Shown here: one piece after another, positions 53,286-61,941 of the stretch | Numbering within the stretch: position 1 is the first letter of the stretch | How the letters are laid out: each line of letters begins with the position of its first letter | Assembly: GCF_009867135.1 (NCBI RefSeq) | Contig: NZ_CP047227.1 | Location: 1-64,000, forward strand | DNA length: 64,000 bases | Reading direction: 5' to 3' | Source: Moraxella osloensis | GTDB lineage: Bacteria; Pseudomonadota; Gammaproteobacteria; Pseudomonadales; Moraxellaceae | Notes under the pieces: generated by a model | What the model was told of the DNA's origin: nothing | Databases searched by the model: none | What the model saw: the letters and a program-made list of their open reading frames with translations, nothing else | Translations under genes and position numbers: made by a program

Positions 53286-53382
53286 TCGACGGCTCGTGTC
53301 TTAACTTCTGCCCCGTATTGTTTGCTTTTCATTAGGGTATTGTCTCAGAGTTTTGGGTCTCCGACAATCTCGGGACAGTTCA
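53286..53382 (-). mobile_element. End fragment of an IS3 element (same type as 60053-60726)
   Basis: About 97 bp matching 60630-60726 with few changes: TCGACGGCTCGTGTC, then TTGTCTCAGAGTTTT and the terminal GGACAGTTCA. It carries the orfA start of that IS only. It cuts the cupin gene at 53383. Confidence 0.85.
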
Positions 53383-53567
53383 CAATACACAAAATGCCCC
53401 TTTTGACACCAATGGTCAGCCAGATAGCCTGCTGAATACTCAACCAAACGGATTCTCAAACCATCAAATTGAATAGTTTGCCAAAATCCCGAACCCGTTT
53501 CGCCTCTATATTCTTGTTTAGGTATTAATGTCCAGTCGATATGTTGAAAAGCGATGTTTTGACTCAT
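53383..53567 (-). pseudogene. DHCW-motif cupin-fold protein, truncated
   Basis: Reads MSQNIAFQHIDWTLIPKQEY, then GSGFWQTIQFDGLRIRL and LADHWCQKGHFVYCEL, after which IS sequence follows. The DHWC-type motif gives the family name. The metal-site half of the cupin beyond residue 62 is lost. The start overlaps the LysR stop by four bases. Confidence 0.85.
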
Positions 53568-54472
53568 TCAACTTCCTTACTATTTATTAGATAAAGATCA
53601 TTTAGATAAAGATCATTGAAGCTATGGCTAATTGCCTCAATTTGGTTACGACCAAACATCGGGTGCCCATTTGCTCCAGCAATTAAGTCGATGGTTATTT
53701 CAGGTGGTTTGGGCAACGCCATTCCAAGGGTATCGGCTTTTAATTCAGTGAGAGAGCCCAAACTGCAATGAGCCAACATAGTAATGCCTTCACCTGCCAT
53801 CACTAAGCTTTGAATCGCTGATAGGCTCTCCGACACATACTTGACTTTACTGGCAATCTTTAATTGACTTAGACCTTGAATGGCACCGGTATGAAAATGG
53901 CAACTTTCATCATATAACACCAATGGCATATAGCCTAGACTGTCGATACTCGCTTTTAGTGCATTGATATTGCCATTAAATCCCCAAACTCCAATATCTT
54001 GAAGCAGTTCGTAGCCTTGTTTAAAGTGGTCACTACGGGTCACAATCGCACAGTCGAGCTCCCCATCGTTGAGCATTTTTCTGAGCTGCCTTGAGTTATG
54101 ACAATGAATATACACCGACAAATCGGGTTGCTGTGCTTTGATTAACTCAATGACTTTGGGTAAGACCAATTGTACGTAATCATCGGGACAACCAAGATAC
54201 AGCGGACGAATGGTTTGGGTTTTTTTCAGTTGCATTAAGGCTTCATCATGCAATCCGATGATATGTCTGGCATAGCTTAATAAAAACTTGCCTTCATCAG
54301 TCAGACCGTGCTGACGACCCTGTTTATAAAATAACGCTTTGCCTGTCTGTTCTTCTAGCTTTTTCATTTGCTGGCTAATGGCACTTTGACTGCGAAATAC
54401 TTGTTTACCGGCATCGGTAAAACTGCCCGTTTCCACAAAAGCAATAAAGCTTCTAAGTGCATCAATTTCCAT
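53564..54472 (-). CDS. LysR-family transcriptional regulator
   Basis: 302 aa from ATG 54472 (MEIDALRSFIAFVETGSFTD). The upstream in-frame start at 54553 adds an atypical extension. The winged HTH (SQSAISQQMKKLEEQTGKAL) and substrate-binding domain are complete. The C terminus carries a 15-bp tandem duplication (53589-53618) giving NDLYLNDLYL. It is divergent from the GST gene with about 155 bp between, so it may regulate GST and the EamA transporter downstream. Confidence 0.92.
   Translation of the reverse strand: MEIDALRSFIAFVETGSFTDAGKQVFRSQSAISQQMKKLEEQTGKALFYKQGRQHGLTDEGKFLLSYARHIIGLHDEALMQLKKTQTIRPLYLGCPDDYVQLVLPKVIELIKAQQPDLSVYIHCHNSRQLRKMLNDGELDCAIVTRSDHFKQGYELLQDIGVWGFNGNINALKASIDSLGYMPLVLYDESCHFHTGAIQGLSQLKIASKVKYVSESLSAIQSLVMAGEGITMLAHCSLGSLTELKADTLGMALPKPPEITIDLIAGANGHPMFGRNQIEAISHSFNDLYLNDLYLINSKEVE
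53589..53618 (-). repeat. 15-bp tandem duplication in the LysR 3' end
   Basis: AGATAAAGATCATTT at 53589-53603 is repeated at 53604-53618 with one base difference. It keeps the frame and duplicates NDLYL near the protein end. Confidence 0.85.
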
Positions 54473-54628
54473 AATCGCGTCCTTCATCTTGTATATTGCC
54501 ATTGTGCCATAGCTTTTTTGTGGTGAGCTAACGGTTTTTCTTATGTGTTGCATTAAAACTTTGCGTTGGTGTTCGGTAAATTAACCCTGCATACTGTCTA
54601 TCCATTCAACAAAATTTAAGAAGGTCGT

Positions 54629-55357
54629 ATGTCAGCGCTAAACTTTCCTGTACTTGGCAATCCAACCAATGATTTTACGATACCCACCCTTATCATTGGC
54701 AACAAAAATTATTCGACTTGGTCACTACGAGCTTGGCTAATGCTTCATGGGTTTGGTGTTAATTTTAAAGAAATGCCAATCAAACTGTTTCATCCAAGCA
54801 ATCAAACCACGTTGCAGACATTTACCCCACTTGGTAAAGTGCCTGTACTGTTGCATGGTGATAAAACTGTTTGGGATAGCATGGCAATTGCGTTGTATGC
54901 CGAAAAGTATTTAATCACTGGCAATGTTTGGGGCAATAATCCCGCTTTAGCGATGAGTCTAATCAGCGAGATGCACACAGGGTTTAATGCGTTGCGTTCA
55001 CAGATGCCGATGAATATCAAAGCCCGTCGCAAGATTAGCCCAACAGCAGACTGCCTGCAAGATTTAGAGCGGTTTGAAGCGATTGTACAAACCTGTTATC
55101 AGCGTGTAGGGCAATCAAAAGGATATTTGCTGGGTGAATTTAGTATTGTCGATGTGTTTTATGCACCGGTGATTTTTAGGCTCAAAACCTATGCGTCGTA
55201 TTCAGGTATTGCGTTATCAGAATCAACTATGGCTTATATAGCGACTGTGTTAAATCATGAGAGCGTTAAGCTATGGCAAGAGCAAGCTGTAGCTGAGACG
55301 GATTTTGTGATTGAAGATGAGGCAGGGGATGAGATCACGGATTTAGGTAATGATTAA
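54629..55357 (+). CDS. Glutathione S-transferase family protein
   Basis: 242 aa. N-terminal thioredoxin fold with LIIGNKNYSTWSLRAWLML, in which NKNYSTWS replaces the classical Cys active site (S- or Y-type), and GKVPVLLHGDKTVWDSMAI (the cis-Pro and Glu/Asp-Ser glutathione site). The C-terminal helical domain includes YLLGEFSIVDVFYAPVIFRL. AAGAAGG upstream of the start. Cytosolic detoxification or isomerase role; substrate unknown. Confidence 0.92.
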   Translation: MSALNFPVLGNPTNDFTIPTLIIGNKNYSTWSLRAWLMLHGFGVNFKEMPIKLFHPSNQTTLQTFTPLGKVPVLLHGDKTVWDSMAIALYAEKYLITGNVWGNNPALAMSLISEMHTGFNALRSQMPMNIKARRKISPTADCLQDLERFEAIVQTCYQRVGQSKGYLLGEFSIVDVFYAPVIFRLKTYASYSGIALSESTMAYIATVLNHESVKLWQEQAVAETDFVIEDEAGDEITDLGND

Positions 55358-55457
55358 ATGGCTACTATAATCAAGTAAAAGCGATATAGCAAGGCTTCAT
55401 GACTGTGTTGCCGTATTGCTTGTAATCCACTTTTACACAAACAATTAAGGTTATCCG

Positions 55458-56336
55458 ATGGGCATTAAAGATAAGTTATTGGCAGTCTTGGTGGTAATGA
55501 TTTGGGGTTTTAATTTTGTGGTCATTCGTTGGGGTATTGAGACAGTTCATCCGATGGTCATGACGATGCTTCGCTTTATATTGACCGCTTTTCCGATGAT
55601 TTTGTTTGTTAAGAAACCCGACGTGCCTATGAAGTTTGTTGTGTTATACGGTACGTTGTTTGGTGCAGCGGTTTGGGGGTTGGTTAATTTTGCGGTGTTT
55701 TATGGTATGCCAGCAGGAATGGCTTCGTTACTATTGCAACTAAGCCCTTTTTTAAGTGTGATTGCCGCCACGGTTTTTTTTAATGAAAGAGTGACTCGGG
55801 TTAAGTTTTTAGGCATTGTGATCGCATTGACTGGCTTTATACTGGTTTGTAGAAATAAAGCAGACCATCTTAACCTATTAAATATTGGTTTAATGCTGGT
55901 CGCTGCCTTGTTTTGGACAGTTTGCAATATGATTATCAAATACACCAAGCCCCAAAACGTCATCAGCTTTACGGTCTGGTCGAGTGCGTTTGTTCCAATA
56001 CCGATGGTAGTTTTGGCAGTGATTTATGTGTGGTTCTTCAATGTTGATACAGGCAATATGGTTAAATTGCCGAGTCTTTCTGGGTGGTTATCCATCGCAT
56101 TTCAGGCTGTTGTGACGACATTGTTTGGCTATGGGGCATGGGCTTATTTAATTAGTAAAAACGGTTTATCACATGTCGCCCCTTACTCATTATTGGTACC
56201 CGTATCAGGACTTTTTTTTGGTTACTTACTTTATAACGAGCAATTACAAACTTACGAAATTGTAGGATCAGGTTTGATCTTGATAGGGCTACTGTTTCTG
56301 GCAGTCAATACCGTTAAGGTTAATAAGTCAATATAG
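55458..56336 (+). CDS. EamA/DMT-family exporter
   Basis: 292 aa with ten predicted membrane helices in two EamA repeats. MIWGFNFVVIRWGI is the typical first-helix signature, seen in EamA-like cysteine/O-acetylserine exporters. It lies 100 bp behind the GST gene on the same strand, perhaps one unit. Confidence 0.92.
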   Translation: MGIKDKLLAVLVVMIWGFNFVVIRWGIETVHPMVMTMLRFILTAFPMILFVKKPDVPMKFVVLYGTLFGAAVWGLVNFAVFYGMPAGMASLLLQLSPFLSVIAATVFFNERVTRVKFLGIVIALTGFILVCRNKADHLNLLNIGLMLVAALFWTVCNMIIKYTKPQNVISFTVWSSAFVPIPMVVLAVIYVWFFNVDTGNMVKLPSLSGWLSIAFQAVVTTLFGYGAWAYLISKNGLSHVAPYSLLVPVSGLFFGYLLYNEQLQTYEIVGSGLILIGLLFLAVNTVKVNKSI

Positions 56337-56359
56337 TACAATTGCCAAATATTAAGCAT

Positions 56360-56830
56360 TTATCTTTTAATGTTTTTAACGTGATTGGTGTCAACGAGAT
56401 GCCAATCCATGCCTTGATTACGATATAAGCGTTTATTCAAGTTTGGATAATCCGTGACATCATGTGCCAAGCGACTACCGACCACGATCATTTTCAACGG
56501 CATCTGCCCTGTATTGAGGATAGTATGTGCCATACCGCCTGCAGGGTAGCCAATAAATTCGCCTTCAGTTATTTCAAACTGCTCGTCACTTATCATTGCT
56601 AGACCTGTTCCTGATAGCACATACACACACTCATCTTCATAGTAATGCCGATGTAATTCGGTAGAATAGCAATTGCTCGGTACTTCAATGATATGAAAGC
56701 CAAAGCCTGTAATGCCCATTATATCCCCCAATGATTTGTTAATACGTTTGGCATTTGGGTTCAAGAAATGGGTCTTATCAACGCCTGATAATGCCTCAAT
56801 CTCAGCTTTGGTCAATACATATTTATCCAT
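56360..56830 (-). CDS. Cupin-domain protein
   Basis: 156 aa. A cupin_2 domain with the two metal motifs: CYSTELHRHYYEDECVYVL and GYPAGGMAHTILN (H-x-H, E and H visible). Small cytosolic metal-dependent enzyme or sugar-binding protein; no specific reaction assigned. It lies 31 bp downstream of the PEBP gene. Confidence 0.9.
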   Translation of the reverse strand: MDKYVLTKAEIEALSGVDKTHFLNPNAKRINKSLGDIMGITGFGFHIIEVPSNCYSTELHRHYYEDECVYVLSGTGLAMISDEQFEITEGEFIGYPAGGMAHTILNTGQMPLKMIVVGSRLAHDVTDYPNLNKRLYRNQGMDWHLVDTNHVKNIKR

Positions 56831-56861
56831 GGTTATTTCATCTCAATAGGGTTTAAAGCTA

Positions 56862-57392
56862 TTATCGAGCATAAATTGTCATAATCGTCGTTTTGGCAAT
56901 CACGTGCTGATTGAGCATAAAGCGAGCAACCGCATTAGGTGTCTTGCTATTTACTGTTAATTTATCCGTATCTAAAGCATAAAGCGTTATCAAATAACGA
57001 TGACGTTGACCTTGTGGCGGACAAGCCCCTAAATACCCTTCAATACCGGCATCATTCATTAAGGTTAAACCAGAATTGCCATCAAATGAACGTTGCTGAC
57101 TAGGAATATTAACCACCAGCCAATGCCAAAACCCCGAACCTGTGGGTGCATCTGGGTCGTACATACTAATGGCAAAGCTTTTCGTGCCTTTAGGGGCATT
57201 TGACCAAGATAAGCTAGGACTTTGGTTGCCCCCGTCACAGCCGAATGTATTGGCTACTTGTTTCATCATTAATGGCTCATGATCAGCAATATCCGAGCTA
57301 GTCAATTTAAAATCAGATTGAGTCGCTGGCAAACTTTGACAACCTGTCAAAAATGAGCAAAAAATAGCAGATATAACATAATGGGCTTTCAT
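56862..57392 (-). CDS. YbhB/YbcL-type PEBP lipoprotein
   Basis: 176 aa. Signal peptide with lipobox LTGC, then the bacterial phosphatidylethanolamine-binding-protein fold: SPSLSWSNAPKGTKSFAISM, YDPDAPTGSGFWHWLVVNIP and CPPQGQRHRYLITLYAL. A member of the RKIP/PEBP family of unclear function, exported and membrane anchored here. Confidence 0.93.
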   Translation of the reverse strand: MKAHYVISAIFCSFLTGCQSLPATQSDFKLTSSDIADHEPLMMKQVANTFGCDGGNQSPSLSWSNAPKGTKSFAISMYDPDAPTGSGFWHWLVVNIPSQQRSFDGNSGLTLMNDAGIEGYLGACPPQGQRHRYLITLYALDTDKLTVNSKTPNAVARFMLNQHVIAKTTIMTIYAR

Positions 57393-57480
57393 ATAACACC
57401 TCTCTATAGTTATCGATAAAGTAAGTGTATATCAAGGGTTTCAGGACCCTTGCTCTAAAACAACCAATATCTATGCCAAA

Positions 57481-58281
57481 TCAATCAAGTTTATTCATAC
57501 TGTGATTCACAAGTTGGGACGGCGGGAAGCCAAACGATTTTTTAAATACGGCTGAAAATTTACTATGGGATTGATACCCACAGCGATTCGCCACGTCATT
57601 AACCGCATATTTATCCGATAACAGCAAATAAATCGCTTGAGTCATACGGGTATTCTTAAGAACTTCGCTAAATGAACTGGCTTCAGCTTGTAGTGCTCGA
57701 GTTAATGTACTGACACTCATATTAAGCCTACGAGCAATTTCAGCTTTCTGCCAGTCATACGCAACATCTGTATTAATAATTTTTTCAATACGGTGGGCAA
57801 TCGTCATTTGGTAAGGATTAATAAATTGCCATCCAAGTTCTCTTAATATAAGTAACAGTTCGAACAAGCGGTGCTGATGCAGCTGTTCAAGATTTGTTAC
57901 AAAATCATCGTTAATTCTTTGCCAAATCTCAAGCAGATGTTTATCTGTAGGCACAGAAAATACAGATTGAATAACAGATGGGGCACTCGGGTAGATTTGA
58001 TTAAATCGATCAATATCCTCAGTTGATACCAATAAAAGCTGAGTATAATAGGGCTTACCTTGATGTGGTAGATGTGAAAATCCTAACTGACTGTGCTGAT
58101 TAAAACAAAATAATGTGCCAGGGAAAAAATCATGGCGTTTATCATCTTCAAATACCACTTTTTGACCACTGTGAAGCAAACCAATCGTATGATAGCGAAT
58201 AGCAGAGCTTACAAAATTTAGCTCGTGGTTAACTTTAATCGGAATTAACTTGGTCTGAGAGGAAGGTTGCATCATTTTCAA
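57481..58281 (-). CDS. AraC-family transcriptional regulator
   Basis: 266 aa. N-terminal cupin-like sensor (FFPGTLFCFNQHSQLGFSHL), then the double HTH AraC domain (EIARRLNMSVSTLTRALQAE, DVANRCGYQSHSKFSAVFKK). It lies 35 bp downstream of the pfpI remnant on the same strand, a common pair in which the regulator controls the DJ-1-type enzyme. Confidence 0.92.
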   Translation of the reverse strand: MKMMQPSSQTKLIPIKVNHELNFVSSAIRYHTIGLLHSGQKVVFEDDKRHDFFPGTLFCFNQHSQLGFSHLPHQGKPYYTQLLLVSTEDIDRFNQIYPSAPSVIQSVFSVPTDKHLLEIWQRINDDFVTNLEQLHQHRLFELLLILRELGWQFINPYQMTIAHRIEKIINTDVAYDWQKAEIARRLNMSVSTLTRALQAEASSFSEVLKNTRMTQAIYLLLSDKYAVNDVANRCGYQSHSKFSAVFKKSFGFPPSQLVNHSMNKLD

Positions 58282-58315
58282 AAAAATTATTAAATATTAA
58301 AGTAATAATAGCGTA

Positions 58316-58630
58316 CTACAGATTAAATGCGGTCTGCCACGCATAATCCATCTGTTTGGCGGTTTTGATAGCCAGTTCATGGGAAACTAACTCACTGACT
58401 AATTGTAAACTCATATCAATACCTGCTGAAATGCCTGCTGAAGTAAAAATCTGACCATTTTTAACCCAACGCTGGTTATCGGTGACATTCAAACTTGGAT
58501 AGTCTCTAGCTAAATCAGCCAAATCCTCCCAATGCGTTGTCACTGTAAGATTATCTAATAGCTTGGCTTCGGCCAATAAAAAAGCACCCGTACATACCGA
58601 AGCAAGCCATTGGGTAGTTAGGGCAGTATT
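58316..58630 (-). pseudogene. DJ-1/PfpI-family protein, N-terminally truncated
   Basis: C-terminal half only: QWLASVCTGAFLLAEAKLLD carries the nucleophile elbow VCTGAF with the cysteine. Then TTHWEDLADLARDYPSLN and FTSAGISAGIDMSLQLVS. The N terminus is replaced by an IS3 element at 58631. Related to isonitrile-hydratase or transcriptional-regulator type PfpI proteins. The start shown in the open frame lies in IS sequence and is not native. Confidence 0.9.
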
Positions 58631-58834
58631 TGTAGTGGTCAAGTTTTTTTAGACAGGTTCTAAGAGATTTTGGTTAAAAAACTGTTTTTCTTTCTCCACT
58701 GGTGTTAGGTAATCATTAAAACTATGGGGTCTGACTTGGCTATAATAGCCGACGATATAACTGGCAACATCGACTCTTGCTTGGGCTAAATCATCATAAC
58801 CAGTTTTCGGTACTTCGCTATTGCTCGTCTTGCA

Positions 58835-58876
58835 AAGCAGTGCTTCTCACCATTCTGTCTTAAAAATTCTAAAAAA
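58835..58876 (-). repeat. Palindromic insertion (site e)
   Basis: The complement starts TGAGAAGCACTGCTTTGCAA and ends near GCGAAGTACC. It splits FKTEW from PKTGYDD in orfB. The short form as at sites a and d, with an extra tail. Confidence 0.7.
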
Positions 58877-58895
58877 TCGCTCAGTTGGGGCATTA

Positions 58896-58955
58896 TCCCT
58901 GAGAAGGGATAAGCAAAGCACTGCTTTGCCCCTTCGCAAGGCAAGGGCTATGCCC
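58896..58955 (+). repeat. Palindromic element (site f), long form
   Basis: Runs GGGATAAGCAAAGCACTGC, then TTTGCCCCTTCGCAAGGC and AAGGGCTATGCC. The core GCAAAGCACTGCTTTGC is a perfect palindrome. It splits SMSRRGNSL from DNAPTERFF, antisense to orfB, the same place and orientation as site c in the other IS3. Confidence 0.85.
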
Positions 58956-59659
58956 GCAGTGAATTACCACGGCGACTCATACTATGTTTCATGCCTTTGC
59001 ACTGGGCAATCGCATCGGCAAATGCACGACTGGTGTAATGCGTGCCTTGATCAGAATGAAAGAGCACATTCTCTGGGCTTAATCGTACTATATAAGCCAT
59101 GTTAAGGGCTTGTATTGTCAGTTTACTGTCAGGGCTCTCACTCATAGCAAATCCCACAATATTGCGAGAGAATAGGTCAATCACCACCGCTAAATAACAA
59201 AATCCTGCTTGGGTACGGATGTAAGTCACATCGCCTGTCCATACTTGGTTTGGCGCAGTTGGGCTGAATGCTCGTTTAAGCAGGTTGTCATGTATGGCGT
59301 GTTCTTTATCCGCTTTGCTGTAGCGATGGCGGATAAGCTGACGGCTGACCAAGCCTTGCTGTGCCATGATTTTGCTTGCTTTGTAGCGAGTGAGTTTGAC
59401 ATTATGTTGTTGGCTCACGATCGCTGATAGCGTTCTTGCCCCTGCCGAGCCTTTGGATTGGTCAAAGGCTTGTTTTACCCAGAGCGTTAAGTTGATTTGC
59501 TTAAGGCTGGGCATTTTGGGCTTTTTTGCTAAATAGTGGCTACTTCTTGCTACGCCAAATAGCTCACATAATTTAACTTTACTGATTCGGGGATTTGCTT
59601 TGGCTAGTTTCTCTATTAGCGGTGAAAACCGAGACTGTCTATCGCTAATAGAGCTGATG

Positions 59660-59713
59660 CCCACTCGAGTATAACTCTCGCCTTGCGTCGGGGCGAAGCA
59701 GTGCTTCGCTTAT
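59660..59713 (-). repeat. Palindromic element (site g), long form
   Basis: The complement starts GGATAAGCGAAGCACTGC and continues GCGCC-type linker, then CGCAAGGCGAGAGTTATAC. The core GCGAAGCAGTGCTTCGC is at 59693-59709. It sits right after the orfA end (ILNEEG), in sense orientation, exactly like site b in the other IS3. Confidence 0.85.
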
Positions 59714-59984
59714 CCCTCCTCATTTAAAATATCTCGCTCTAGTTTGAGCTGGGCTACTTCTTTTTTTAGTCGCTGAATTTCTCGTTGTTCTTCTGTTATG
59801 GCGTTGCCTTTGGCTAATGGGTTGCCTTGTTGTTCTGCTCGGTAGCGTTTAAGCCATGCTTTTAGGCTGGATTCGCCAATTTCATATTGGTTGGCAACCG
59901 CTCCAATTTTTTGCCCTTGTTCTTCTATGAGTTTTATCATTTCTAGTTTAAATGCAGGTGTGTATGTTTTGCGAACTTTTGTCG
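59710..59984 (-). pseudogene. IS3 OrfA, start codon apparently lost
   Basis: The reading TKVRKTYTPAFKLEMIKLIE, then GESSLKAWLKRYRAE and LKLERDILNEEG is a normal orfA. The codon where ATG is expected, nine bases after GGAGG, reads ACG. The first ATG (59940) lies within the HTH, so normal translation is doubtful. Confidence 0.75.
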
Positions 59985-60052
59985 TGAGATTATGCCTCCG
60001 TTTGGGATATTATAATCTCTTATTACCTGTCTAGCTTTATTATGCCACTACA

Positions 60053-60362
60053 CTCGCCATACGCCTTGTATGCCAAGCTGTTTCATAAGGCGTTCAACGG
60101 TACAGCGACCAAGCTTTGGCATGCCATCTTGCTTAAGCTTATGCCAGACTTTACGAATGCCATAGCGACAGCCACTGGCTTGCCAAATCTGTTTGATTTG
60201 TGCCATGAGGTGTTTGTCGCTTTGTTTGCGATGGCTTTGTTTTTCTGGGTTATCCTGCTCATCTTTGATGCGATAGTAGGTGGATGGGGCAATTGGCAGT
60301 ATTCTGCAGATTGACTCGACCCCATACTTTTTCCTTTCATCATCAATGAATTTGACCATCAC
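60053..60362 (-). pseudogene. IS3 OrfB, N-terminal part
   Basis: Reads MMVKFIDDERKKYGVESICR, ILPIAPSTYYRIKDE, GCRYGIRKVWHKLKQDG and TVERLMKQLGIQGVWR, typical of the HTH_21 part of IS3-group orfB. The integrase domain is absent. Confidence 0.88.
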
Positions 60363-60676
60363 TTGTGTGGGCGGCCGAGCTCCGCCTGGGCTTCAATACC
60401 GGCTGCCTTTCGAATAATTTCGTTCGCTTGTTTGAGTTCTCGGTTTTCTCGCTCAAGCTCAGCGATACGAGCGGCTTGGCTTTCAGTGCTAACCGTCACA
60501 GGATTTTGCTTAGCTAGGTGCTTTTGATGCCATGAGCGTAGGGTTTCGGGTGTGCAGCCAAATTTGGGGGCGATGGCTTGGATGGCCGCCCATAATGAGG
60601 GATAATCTTTTTGTGATTCAATCAGTAATTCGACGGCTCGTGTCTTAACTTCTGTTGGGTATTGTTTGCTTTTCAT
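60359..60676 (-). CDS. IS3 OrfA
   Basis: 105 aa, MKSKQYPTEVKTRAVELLIE, then IQAIAPKFGCTPETLRSWHQ and a coiled coil ENRELKQANEIIRKAAG. It is intact but belongs to a truncated, probably inactive element. It overlaps orfB by four bases. Confidence 0.88.
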   Translation of the reverse strand: MKSKQYPTEVKTRAVELLIESQKDYPSLWAAIQAIAPKFGCTPETLRSWHQKHLAKQNPVTVSTESQAARIAELERENRELKQANEIIRKAAGIEAQAELGRPHK

Positions 60677-60726
60677 AAGGGTATTGTCTCAGAGTTTTAG
60701 GTCTCCGACAATCCCGGGATGGTTCA

Positions 60727-60962
60727 GTTTCAGATGCGGAAGGAAAAGCCACTTCAATTTCTTTAAAGCCAATCGCCACCAAATGATTGAATAAATACAA
60801 CTTTTTGTCCGTATCCATAGGGTTAATTAAGGCTTGGTTGCCATCTCTTAAGTCAGATGAGCACCAGCGCGGGGCAGTAGTAAGCTGGTTGTTGCACCAG
60901 GTGCGGGTGGGAAAAGGCTCAATGGTAAAGCGCTGGTATTTAATTTGAGGATGGGTTAGCAT
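60727..60962 (-). pseudogene. leuA: 2-isopropylmalate synthase LeuA, N-terminal fragment
   Basis: About 78 codons: IKYQRFTIEPFPTRTWCNNQ, then PRWCSSDLRDGNQALINPMD and LVAIGFKEIEVAFPSASE, the start of the catalytic TIM barrel with the R-D-G-N-Q active-site motif. AGGAG upstream of the ATG is a strong ribosome site. Everything after the first strand region is lost at the IS3 end at 60726, so leucine synthesis cannot depend on this copy. Confidence 0.92.
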
Positions 60963-61186
60963 GGTTATCTCCTTATTAGGTTAAAACCATGCTATCGAAG
61001 TTTTAGTGGTGATGCCTTCGAGTTGCGGACAGGATTCTTTGCTAGTGGTTTTCGGCAAATAATTGTGATGTTTAAATCACCCACACAATTTTGAAATTTA
61101 AAAAACAACTGTATCGGGCATCAACTATTAAATTACCCTATAGTTAGTAGCCAATTAAAATAGGAACTAACCATAGGCATCATCAT

Positions 61187-61879
61187 ATGAAACTACTTGG
61201 CATCATTGGCGGTATGAGTACCGCTAGTAGTCTTAACTACTACCAAAAAATCAATGAACAAATCAATCAACGTCTTGGCGCTAATCATGGGGCTAGGCTA
61301 GTGATTTATAATCTCGACTTTGAAGAAATTGCTCAACTACAAAAACAAGGCAACTGGCAAAAAGCAGGTGAGATGTTAGCGGAGGCTGCAAAACGCTTAG
61401 CACTCGCAGGCGTTGATGGAATCTTACTTGCCACCAATACCATGCACAAAGTTGCAGGAAACATTACAGATGCGATAGATATACCATTTTTACATTTGAT
61501 TGACATCACAGCCGAAGCCATTGCTAAACAAGGCTTGGACAAAGTAGGATTGTTAGGGACTAGTTTTAGTATGACGGATGGCTTTTACCAAACAACTTTA
61601 GCCAAATATGGTATCCAAACGATTATTCCTAACGAATCTGATCAGCAAATCGTGCACCGCATTATTTATGATGAGTTGTGTTTAAACCAAATTAAACCGA
61701 GCGCTGCCGAGCAATATATTCGAATCATTGAGACACTCAAAGCGCAGGGTGCACAAGCCGTAATTTTGGGGTGTACTGAAATCGGACTGCTTATCAATGA
61801 AGAAAATAGCCCCCTACCTGTGTTTGACACCACACTTCTGCATATCGATGCAGCGATAACATGGATGTTGGCTCAATAA
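61187..61879 (+). CDS. Amino-acid (Asp/Glu family) racemase, YgeA-like
   Basis: 230 aa of the aspartate/glutamate racemase family. GIIGGMSTASSLNYYQKIN opens the protein. The first active-site block is LLATNTMHKV, with Thr where many relatives have Cys, as in YgeA-type enzymes. The second is ILGCTEIGLLI with the Cys. PLG-independent of cofactors in this family. Possible role in D-amino-acid supply or broad-specificity racemisation. Confidence 0.88.
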   Translation: MKLLGIIGGMSTASSLNYYQKINEQINQRLGANHGARLVIYNLDFEEIAQLQKQGNWQKAGEMLAEAAKRLALAGVDGILLATNTMHKVAGNITDAIDIPFLHLIDITAEAIAKQGLDKVGLLGTSFSMTDGFYQTTLAKYGIQTIIPNESDQQIVHRIIYDELCLNQIKPSAAEQYIRIIETLKAQGAQAVILGCTEIGLLINEENSPLPVFDTTLLHIDAAITWMLAQ

Positions 61880-61941
61880 AAACATGCGATTACTAATGGG
61901 TCAAGTAATCGCTTTATAAGCTAGTGTAGACGTTGTTATGG

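Larger units (their letters stand above)
58649..59664 (-). pseudogene. IS3 OrfB broken by palindromic insertions
   Basis: Reads SSISDRQSRFSPLIEKLAKA, TAPNQVWTGDVTYIRTQAG (first D), VLFHSDQGTHYTSRAF (second D) and SMSRRGNSL, then insertion f. It continues DNAPTERFFRIFKTEW, insertion e, and then PKTGYDDLAQARVDVAS to FFNQNLLEPV and stop at 58649. Without the two insertions the frame would be complete. Confidence 0.9.
58631..60052 (-). mobile_element. IS3-family element with three small insertions
   Basis: 1422 bp with TGTAGTGG ends, and TAGACAGGT repeated inside both ends. It contains orfA and orfB, broken by palindromic elements at 58835-58876, 58896-58955 and 59660-59713. No target duplication, because the right side abuts another truncated IS3. 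Confidence 0.9.
60053..60726 (-). mobile_element. IS3 element, truncated at its left
   Basis: The right end has TGAACCATCCCGGGATTGTC on the complement. OrfA is complete, and orfB is cut at VWRV by the neighbouring IS3. Its right end lies inside leuA. Confidence 0.88.
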
